Assembly (NCBI GenBank): GCA_902796695.1
Contig: CADBQE010000156.1
Location: 1 to 10,842 of the forward strand
Direction: 5' to 3'
Length of the DNA: 10,842 bases
Source: an uncultured Lachnospiraceae bacterium
GTDB lineage: Bacteria > Bacillota > Clostridia > Lachnospirales > Lachnospiraceae
In this document: one piece after another, positions 5,621 to 10,842 of the stretch
How positions within the stretch are numbered: position 1 is the stretch's first letter
How the letters are laid out: each line of letters begins with the position of its first letter
The notes under the pieces: model-generated
The model's input: only the letters and a program-made list of their open reading frames with translations
What the model was told of the DNA's origin: nothing
The model's database searches: none
Made by a program: the position numbers and the translations under genes

Positions 5621-7666
5621 ATGTTCTATCAGATAAAATGTGTTCGGAAGAAGGAGCAGGTGCCTGTCTGGCGGCGCATGCTGATTCCAGCGGGGATCAC
5701 GTTTGCGGAGCTGGCGCTTCTGTGCGGGCAGGTTCTTGATTCCGGCATGGATGAAGGGTATGAATTTGAGTTTTTTCCGGAAAAGCTTCGGCTGGTGGAA
5801 TGGCAGGAGGCGGAAGAGTTTCATGACCGCAATTTTTCCTATTATCATGCGCCGGATACTTTTATTGACGATTATTTTCAGGCCGGAAAGGCTTTCACCC
5901 TCAGAAACCGTCTGAAAGCAATGCGGGAATACCGGGTTGAAATTGAAAAGGCCATACCGGATCCGCACCTGCCGGACGGTTCTCTGCCGGATCATCCGCT
6001 TCTTCTCAAAGAAAAGGCCGCCCCGGATCAGCCGTTTGCCCGGAGTGCGGAAGAGGTCAACCGGGTATTTTTCGAAAAATTCCGGATGATTCCCACTGAT
6101 CCGGCTTATCCTTCTCTGGAAGAGCTGCAGGCCATGCTGGATGCAGAGCAGGGGTTCCCCGTCTGCCCTAAGCCGCAAAGCCGTCTGATTCGACGGTCAA
6201 AATCGGTACAGGAAATAATCCGGGAAACAGCCGAAACAATTCAAGAAGCACTTTACCAAAAAGTTTCCGCTGAACTGAGGAACAGCCTTGAATTCGATCC
6301 GGAAACGGGACATCTCCTCACATCTCCCGACAAGGCATCAGAGCAGGTTGACCGCCTGGCCGGTAAGCTGGAGAGTCTGATGCTCAGCAAAATCCACGAG
6401 GAATTATCGGGAAACGAGGAATGGAAGCAGGCTCTGCGATATAACATGCAGACAGAAGATCTGGCAGACGTGATGGAGGAAGCCTATTCGCTCAGCGGAC
6501 TGAAGGATCTGGCCGGGGAAATAGGCTTCTCTCCGACCGGGAAACGGAAAGCCCAGATCATAAAAGAACTGTCAGAGTATATGCTGCGGGAAGAAGTAAT
6601 GCGCACACGACTGCTTCTGCTCAGTCCTCCTGCTCTTGCTGCCTTCGAAAAAGCCCTGACCCGCGGCTGTTTCAAGCCTGACAAGTCAGAGCGTGAATTG
6701 CTGACGGAGGCGGTTGATCTGGATTATCTGGCCGAATATACGGACGGATCACTTCTGGTCCCGCGGGATGTGGCTGTCTGTTTCCGGAAGTTTGCGGGGG
6801 CTGACTACCGTGAATTTCATCGGGAAGCGTCCTGGATCGTATCCTGCCTGCGTGCTTTTTCCCTGATGTATATTGCAGGCCCTGTCGATCTTCTGTATCG
6901 GATAGTCTGCCGCAGGCCGTCCGTAAAACTCACCCTTCCGGAATTCATGAGCTTTCTGGACCGGATCCCCGAATCCGTCTCCGGGTGCCGCATACAGGAT
7001 CATAAGGTGATCGCGGTCTATGCATTGAAAAACAATGCGTATCGACTGTTAGAGAAAGCCAAAAGGAATATTCCTCCCTATCTGCCTTCCGAAGAAGAAA
7101 TACTGGCGTATTCCCGGGACGGATACCCCTCTTGCGAAGCTGCCTACCGGAATCTGCTGGATTATTATATCCATACGCTGCACACGGATCGGAACCAGGC
7201 CGTCGATCTGTGCCGCGCTGCTTTTGTGATGTTTTGCACCGAAGAGTCCCTTTCGGATTATGTCGATTTTCTGACGCAGAACGGTATCACCTTCAGAAGC
7301 GAGCGCCAGTTTGAGCGGCTGATGCAGCTTGCGGTCAAAGCCAATAATAATACACGGATGGCTGTTCTGCAGGGGCATAAACCGGATGAAGTCCATGCGT
7401 TTTATTCCAAAAAGCCTGCCCATCCTCCGACTCTCATTCCCATGAGCAGCCAGATGGCTGATATTCTGAGAGAAAACCGGGAAGAACTGGACAAAATGGG
7501 GATCCGCACAGACCTGGACAGCGTCGCACGGACCATCCCGGTTATGCAGAACTCTCCGGATCCCGCCGCCCCCATAAAGATTTCCCAGCGCAAAGTATAT
7601 CCCAATGATCCCTGCCCCTGCGGCAGCGGAAAGAAGTATAAAAAATGCTGCGGCAGGAATCGTTGA
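5621..7666 (+). CDS. PRiA4_ORF3-like / SEC-C motif protein of unknown function
   Basis: A 681-aa soluble protein. The N-terminus (1-60) resembles the plasmid pRiA4b ORF-3 domain: a Y-x-I-K-C-type strand, PVWRRMLIPAGITFAEL (15-31), then a YEFEFF strand. Residues 291-322 (SGLKDLAGEIGF then GKRKAQIIKELSEYML) look like a SAP/Rho-N-type helical nucleic-acid-binding motif. NNNTRMAVLQGHKPDEV (575-591) resembles a segment often seen ahead of SEC-C motifs. The C-terminus PNDPCPCGSGKKYKKCCG (661-678) is a SEC-C zinc motif with ligands Cys665, Cys667, Cys676 and Cys677. The middle is mostly helical and unassigned. GGGAGGA lies 7 nt before ATG 5621; an in-frame ATG at 5594 lacks such a site. The gene stands alone, divergent from the lipoprotein unit. 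Local base composition falls to 35% GC (5821-5880, hand count), so it may have a different history from its neighbours. Confidence 0.85.
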   Translation: MFYQIKCVRKKEQVPVWRRMLIPAGITFAELALLCGQVLDSGMDEGYEFEFFPEKLRLVEWQEAEEFHDRNFSYYHAPDTFIDDYFQAGKAFTLRNRLKAMREYRVEIEKAIPDPHLPDGSLPDHPLLLKEKAAPDQPFARSAEEVNRVFFEKFRMIPTDPAYPSLEELQAMLDAEQGFPVCPKPQSRLIRRSKSVQEIIRETAETIQEALYQKVSAELRNSLEFDPETGHLLTSPDKASEQVDRLAGKLESLMLSKIHEELSGNEEWKQALRYNMQTEDLADVMEEAYSLSGLKDLAGEIGFSPTGKRKAQIIKELSEYMLREEVMRTRLLLLSPPALAAFEKALTRGCFKPDKSERELLTEAVDLDYLAEYTDGSLLVPRDVAVCFRKFAGADYREFHREASWIVSCLRAFSLMYIAGPVDLLYRIVCRRPSVKLTLPEFMSFLDRIPESVSGCRIQDHKVIAVYALKNNAYRLLEKAKRNIPPYLPSEEEILAYSRDGYPSCEAAYRNLLDYYIHTLHTDRNQAVDLCRAAFVMFCTEESLSDYVDFLTQNGITFRSERQFERLMQLAVKANNNTRMAVLQGHKPDEVHAFYSKKPAHPPTLIPMSSQMADILRENREELDKMGIRTDLDSVARTIPVMQNSPDPAAPIKISQRKVYPNDPCPCGSGKKYKKCCGRNR

Positions 7667-7683
7667 CCCGTTTTTAATCTTTC

Positions 7684-7756
7684 CCCGAAGATGAATTATG
7701 AATGATTCGGGATTCTTGTCCCGCCAGTCACAGGGCAGAGGCATCCGCCTCTGCCC
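7684..7756 (+). terminator. Hairpin cluster after the SEC-C gene, possible terminator
   Basis: The strongest element is GGGCAGAGGC (7733-7742) and GCCTCTGCCC (7747-7756), a perfect 10-bp stem with a 4-nt loop, but it is followed by CCTTCCC rather than a clean T-tract. Upstream, CCCGAA/TTCGGG (7684-7689 and 7706-7711) and CGGGA/TCCCG (7708-7712 and 7719-7723) overlap and are mutually exclusive. The 194-nt gap 7667-7860 contains these hairpins and the cysK promoter; I see no gene in it. Termination is likely by position, but the missing T-run keeps confidence low. Confidence 0.4.
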
Positions 7757-7804
7757 CCTTCCCGGACAGGGACGCCTTCCCCCTCAGATTTCGGTGATTT
7801 TTTC

Positions 7805-7833
7805 TTGACACAGGTCCGGCCGGGCCCTATTAT
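7805..7833 (+). promoter_or_regulatory. Strong sigma-A promoter of cysK-cysE
   Basis: TTGACA (7805-7810) and TATTAT (7828-7833) at 17-nt spacing. The start site should lie near 7840, leaving a leader of about 20 nt that is too short for a T-box or riboswitch. The spacer is unusually GC-rich and contains the near-palindrome GGTCCGGCCGGGCC (7813-7826), which could be an operator. Confidence 0.85.
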
Positions 7834-7860
7834 TTTTCTAAAAAAAAGGAGAATGCCGCT

Positions 7861-8802
7861 ATGTCAGCAATATCGAACAGCGCTCTTGACCTGATCGGTC
7901 ACACCCCTTTGATCCGTATTTCCCGCTTTGCCGCTGCGACCGGTCTGCCTGACGCCCGGCTTCTGGTCAAGGCGGAGTATTTCAATCCCGCCGGCAGTGT
8001 GAAGGACCGGACAGCCCTGGCTATGATCCGCGACGCGGAGGAATCCGGACGGCTTAAGCCGGGCGGCACGCTGGTGGAGCCCACGTCGGGCAATACCGGG
8101 ATCGGGCTGGCATTCGCCGGAGCCATTCTGGGATACCGCGTAATTCTGACTCTGCCGGATACCATGAGTGTGGAACGCCGCACGCTGTTAGCGGCTTACG
8201 GCGCCGAACTGGTGCTGACGGACGGCGCGCGGGGGATGCGCGGTGCCATTGAAAGAGCACGGGAACTGGCGGCTGCAATCCCGGGGGCGATTATTCCGGG
8301 ACAGTTTGAAAACCCGGCCAACCCCCGCATCCACTATCTGACAACCGGGCCGGAGATCTGGCAGGACACGGAAGGTTCCGTGGACGTGCTGGTAGCCGGT
8401 GCCGGAACCGGTGGGACCGTGATCGGCGCAGGGCGGTATCTGAAGGAAAAAAAGGCGGCCGTGAAGGTCGTGGCCGTAGAGCCGGCGACATCGGCCGTGC
8501 TGTCCGGCGGAAAACCCGGGGTGCACGGGATCCAGGGAATCGGTGCGGGATTCGTCCCGCAGATCTGGGATTCTGCGGTGTGCGATGAGATCCTCCCGGC
8601 AACTACGGAAGCAGCGCTTTCGGCCGGCCGGCTGCTGGCGCGGACAGAAGGGCTGCTCTGCGGCATCTCCTCCGGAGCGGCACTCTGCGGAGCGCTGGAG
8701 CTGGCGGCCAGAGAGGATATGAAAGACAGAACCATCGTAGCGGTGCTTCCGGATTCGGGGGACAGGTATCTGTCCACGGCACTGTTTGCGGCAAAGAGAT
8801 AA
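7861..8802 (+). CDS. cysK: Cysteine synthase (O-acetylserine sulfhydrylase)
   Basis: PLP enzyme that makes L-cysteine from O-acetyl-L-serine and sulfide, the last step of cysteine biosynthesis in the cytoplasm. The 313-aa length is typical. Visible motifs: the PLP-binding lysine Lys48 in AGSVKDR (44-50), the substrate loop EPTSGNTGIGLAF (73-85), the PLP phosphate loop GAGTGGT (180-186), QGIGAGFVP (225-233), GISSGAA (268-274) with the serine that contacts the PLP ring nitrogen, and PDSGDRYLS (297-305). AGGAG sits 9 nt before ATG 7861. A strong promoter lies immediately upstream and cysE follows after 15 nt, so the pair forms the usual cysteine synthesis operon. A cystathionine beta-synthase-like role is less likely given the short length and absence of a CBS domain. 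Confidence 0.95.
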   Translation: MSAISNSALDLIGHTPLIRISRFAAATGLPDARLLVKAEYFNPAGSVKDRTALAMIRDAEESGRLKPGGTLVEPTSGNTGIGLAFAGAILGYRVILTLPDTMSVERRTLLAAYGAELVLTDGARGMRGAIERARELAAAIPGAIIPGQFENPANPRIHYLTTGPEIWQDTEGSVDVLVAGAGTGGTVIGAGRYLKEKKAAVKVVAVEPATSAVLSGGKPGVHGIQGIGAGFVPQIWDSAVCDEILPATTEAALSAGRLLARTEGLLCGISSGAALCGALELAAREDMKDRTIVAVLPDSGDRYLSTALFAAKR

Positions 8803-8817
8803 GACCGGCGCAGCGCT

Positions 8818-9717
8818 ATGCCCGGCAGAACGGAATCATTTATGGATCAGGAACGTTTCTCCGCACGCATCTCATCCGTCATCTCCCGGGTGATGGAGAG
8901 CTTTAACGAAAACAAGTATATTGATAAGGAAAACACTTTCCGCCGCCCGGACGAGCAGGACGTGCTGACTGTACTGGACGAGCTGCATCAGCTGGTATTC
9001 CGCGTTTTTTTTGCGCATACGCGCTATAAAGTCTTTACGGCGCAGAACCACACGTCCATGCTGCTGGAGGACATTCTTTACCACCTGTCCCGGTAGATTG
9101 AACTGGTGCTGCCGTATGACGAAGCCAAATACGATGCGGTGTCCCCGGAAGATCTGGCCGAAGCCGCCATGAGCAAGGCGCTGGATTTTCTGGAAGCCCT
9201 GCCCCATATCCGCGCCTTGCTGGAGACAGATCTTGACGCAGCTTTCGACGGAGATCCCGCTGCCTTCACCCGCGACGAGATTATCTTTTCCTACCCCGGG
9301 TTCTACGCAATCTTCACCTATCGGATCGCCCACGAGCTCTACCGGCTGGAGGTGCCGTTAATTCCGCGGATGATGACCGAGCACGCACACAGGGAGACGG
9401 GCATCGATATTCACCCCGGCGCTTTAATCGGCGATCACTTCTTTATTGATCACGGCACGGGCATCGTCATCGTCGAGACGACCCGCATCGGCTCTCATGT
9501 AAAAATCTACCAGGGCGTCACCCTCGGAGCCCTTTCCACCAGCGGCGGCCGCCTGATGAACAATATACGCCGCCACCCGACAATCGAGGACCGCGTCACA
9601 CTCTACGCCGGCGCCTCCATTCTGGGCGGCAGCACCGTAATCGGCGCCGGCTCCGTCATCGGCTCCAACTGCTTCATCACCGCCTCCGTGCCCGTCGGCA
9701 GCCGGGTGCTGAGCTGA
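8818..9717 (+). pseudogene. cysE: Serine O-acetyltransferase (EpsC/CysE type), interrupted by an in-frame TAG
   Basis: Acetylates L-serine with acetyl-CoA to supply O-acetylserine to CysK. Both sides of the stop at 9094-9096 are in the same frame, and together make 299 codons, close to the EpsC-type length (about 300). The N-terminal helical half reads through ILYHLSR-stop-IELVL, where relatives have Gln-Ile; CAG to TAG is one transition. After the stop come DFLEALPHIRALLETDLDAA (123-142), PLIPRMMTEHAH (180-191) and the hexapeptide beta-helix from GIDIHPG. Asp197 and His212 match the catalytic Asp143/His158 pair of E. coli CysE, with the same 15-residue spacing. VIVETT (217-222) has Val where VIGET is normal. 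GTG 9106 could restart translation, giving a 203-aa piece with the whole catalytic domain. The ATG at 8818 has a weak ribosome binding site; ATG 8842 is an alternative. The gene may be dead, read through, or carry a sequencing error. Confidence 0.85.
9094..9096 (+). other. In-frame amber codon inside cysE
   Basis: TAG follows codon 92 of the cysE frame, with homologous sequence continuing directly after it (Ile-Glu-Leu). None of the seven clear gene ends in this window uses TAG: four end in TGA and three in TAA. That fits TAG being rare as a stop here, but the sample is too small to argue for codon reassignment. Confidence 0.9.
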
Positions 9718-9762
9718 AGCTCCGCCCGGCGCTCTCTCAACTGCCGGTTGTATCATTTCAAT

Positions 9763-9793
9763 AACGGCGTCATTGTCAGGTGGCGCCGTTTTG
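9763..9793 (+). terminator. Intrinsic terminator of cysK-cysE
   Basis: AACGGCGTCA (9763-9772) pairs with TGGCGCCGTT (9781-9790) in a 10-bp stem with one T-G pair and an 8-nt loop, followed by TTGTGTT. It begins 46 nt after the cysE stop. The T-tract is short but well placed. Confidence 0.7.
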
Positions 9794-9802
9794 TGTTACT
9801 AT
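9773..9802 (+). promoter_or_regulatory. Candidate promoter of the XRE-TPR regulator, overlapping the terminator
   Basis: TTGTCA (9773-9778) and TACTAT (9797-9802) are spaced 18 nt apart. TGT before the -10 gives an extended -10. Initiation near 9809 leaves a leader of about 69 nt. That leader contains the inverted repeat GGCTTTT (9824-9830) / AAAAGCC (9844-9850) and an AAAGGAGGG at 9817-9825 with no start codon at suitable distance. Confidence 0.5.
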
Positions 9803-9877
9803 CAGGCCAGCACGGCAAAGGAGGGCTTTTTCCGTAGTATCTCAAAAGCCACGAAATAAACGCATGGAGATCCGATC

Positions 9878-10842
9878 ATGGAATTAGGAAATAAGATCAA
9901 ATATTACCGCTTAAAGAAGGAAATGACCCAGGAGCGGCTGGCGGAGAAGCTGGGGCTCAGCGCGCAGGCGGTGTCCAAGTGGGAGCTGGGGGCGGCGATG
10001 CCGGATATCACCCTGCTGCCGCAGCTGGCGGAGGAGTTCGGGGTGAGCATCGACGAGCTGTTCGACCTGACCGGCGAGCAGAAGCTGCGCCGCATCGAAA
10101 ACCGTCTGGAATACGAGCTGGACTGGCCCGCCGATGCCTTCTGGGAGGCCGAGGAATTCCTCAAGAACCAGCTGGGCGGCCCGCTCGACCAGGAGCGCGT
10201 GAACGGCAACCTGGGCGACCTGTATCACAACCGCATGATGGCGGACGCCAAGCGCGTGAGCAAATACGCCCGCACCGCCATCCGCCTGGCGCCGAACAAG
10301 AAGGCCTGGCAGTGGCTGCTGAACATGGCGGAAGGCCACATGCTGTGGGACTGGAACTGCGCCAACCACAGCAAAGCCGTCGATTTCTACAAAGAACTGG
10401 TGGAGGCCCACCCCGAACAGCGCCTCTCCTACCTCTACCTGCTGGACAACCTGATCGCGGACAACCGCGCCGATGAGGCTGAAGACGTCCTGGCCCGCTA
10501 CCGCCGGCTGCCCGACGCCCGCCCCGTGCTGGTCCGCACCTACGAAGCCTGGATCGCCCTGGCCCGCTACGACCGCCCCGCCGCGGACGCCATCATGGAG
10601 CAGGCGCTTAAGGAATTCCCGAACGACGGCGCCATGCTCTTCGAAATGGCCCAGTACTGCACCCGCCAGTGCCGCTACGACGAAGCCATCCGCTATTACG
10701 AAGCCAGCTACGCCGCTGAGGAAGGCCAGGGCGAGCCGCGCTTCGCCGACGCCCTCCAGGCCATCGCGCAGATCTACGAGATCCGCGGCCAATACGCCGA
10801 AGCCGCCGCCACCCAGGACCGCTTCATCCAGAACCTGGTCGA
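9878..10842 (+). CDS. XRE-family HTH regulator with TPR-like C-terminus, truncated by window edge
   Basis: Cytoplasmic DNA-binding protein; 321 codons are visible and the frame is open at the right edge. Residues 1-62 form a Cro/C1-type helix-turn-helix: IKYYRLKKEMTQERLAEKLG, then LSAQAVSKWELGAAMPDI and LAEEFGVSIDELF. The remainder is helical with TPR-like repeats, clearest at 252-283 (RYDEAIRYYEAS within) and 290-321 (YAEAAATQDRF within). HTH plus TPR architectures in Bacillota often respond to peptides or partner proteins (the Rgg/PlcR/Rap-like logic), but this protein is not assigned to any of them. GGAG lies 8 nt before ATG 9878. Codon third positions after about residue 60 are almost all G or C (77% GC by hand count at 10501-10560), sharply unlike the SEC-C gene. 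Its target is unknown. Confidence 0.88.
   Translation, partial: MELGNKIKYYRLKKEMTQERLAEKLGLSAQAVSKWELGAAMPDITLLPQLAEEFGVSIDELFDLTGEQKLRRIENRLEYELDWPADAFWEAEEFLKNQLGGPLDQERVNGNLGDLYHNRMMADAKRVSKYARTAIRLAPNKKAWQWLLNMAEGHMLWDWNCANHSKAVDFYKELVEAHPEQRLSYLYLLDNLIADNRADEAEDVLARYRRLPDARPVLVRTYEAWIALARYDRPAADAIMEQALKEFPNDGAMLFEMAQYCTRQCRYDEAIRYYEASYAAEEGQGEPRFADALQAIAQIYEIRGQYAEAAATQDRFIQNLV

Noticed and set aside
7049..7744. 231-codon minus-strand frame covering the end of the SEC-C gene
   Set aside because: It is antisense to the well-supported SEC-C motif and no promoter or ribosome binding site is evident.
7834..7860. T-box or riboswitch leader for cysK
   Set aside because: With the promoter at 7805-7833 the leader is only about 20 nt, too short for either; the hairpins at 7684-7756 lie upstream of the promoter.
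9094..9096. Pyrrolysine insertion or genome-wide TAG reassignment
   Set aside because: The aligned residue in relatives is Gln and one base change explains it. Absence of TAG at seven gene ends is too small a sample, and no pylT or suppressor tRNA is visible in the window.
9911..10792. 293-codon minus-strand frame
   Set aside because: Antisense to the HTH-TPR gene, whose helix-turn-helix is unmistakable; the antisense translation is low-complexity Val/Gly/Ala/Gln-rich.
1..10842. Mobile element, CRISPR array, prophage or defence island
   Set aside because: No transposase or integrase, no array of spaced direct repeats, no tRNA or att-like duplication, and no nuclease or toxin-antitoxin pair could be recognised by eye. 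PRiA4_ORF3 similarity alone does not show a mobile element.

Overview
The window looks like a chromosomal segment of a fairly GC-rich Bacillota, most likely a Clostridia-class gut or anaerobe lineage. The reasons are an EpsC-type serine acetyltransferase, a YitT-type membrane protein, a UPF0597/CyuA-type iron-sulfur desulfidase, near-consensus sigma-A promoters, AGGAGG-type ribosome binding sites, and a Gram-positive-style LexA (DinR) box. There are no mobile elements, tRNA or rRNA genes, or CRISPR arrays. This genus-level guess is inference.

Left part, minus strand (1-5352). A UvrD/PcrA-family helicase is cut by the left edge (580 codons visible). It has its own promoter (TTGACA-17-TATAGT) with a perfect CGAAC-N4-GTTCG palindrome at the expected transcription start, which suggests SOS control. 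Upstream of it lies a tight four-gene unit, read from 5352 down to 1906: an uncharacterised lipoprotein, a NimA/PNPOx-like flavin-binding protein, a CyuA-type L-cysteine desulfidase and a YitT-family membrane protein. Gaps are about 15-22 nt, and the unit closes with a hairpin-plus-U-tract terminator at 1811-1868.

Middle (5353-7860). A divergent intergenic region carries back-to-back extended -10 promoters and several inverted repeats. It leads to a plus-strand 681-aa protein of unknown function, with a PRiA4_ORF3-like N-terminus, a SAP/Rho-N-like helical motif and a C-terminal SEC-C zinc motif. Parts of this gene are visibly more AT-rich than the rest of the window.

Right part, plus strand (7805-10842). 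A strong promoter drives cysK (O-acetylserine sulfhydrylase), followed 15 nt later by cysE (serine O-acetyltransferase), the two final steps of cysteine biosynthesis. cysE is interrupted by an in-frame TAG where the family has a Gln, and it also has Val in place of a conserved Gly near the active site. A terminator overlapping a candidate promoter separates it from an XRE-type HTH regulator with a TPR-like C-terminus, which runs off the right edge.

Taken together, a cysteine-degrading enzyme and the cysteine-synthesising pair lie within about 4 kb, with an uncharacterised SEC-C protein between them. I see no defence system or other clearly new multi-gene machine. The best leads are the broken cysE, the SOS-type box at the helicase gene, and the unexplained lipoprotein-flavoprotein-CyuA-YitT unit.
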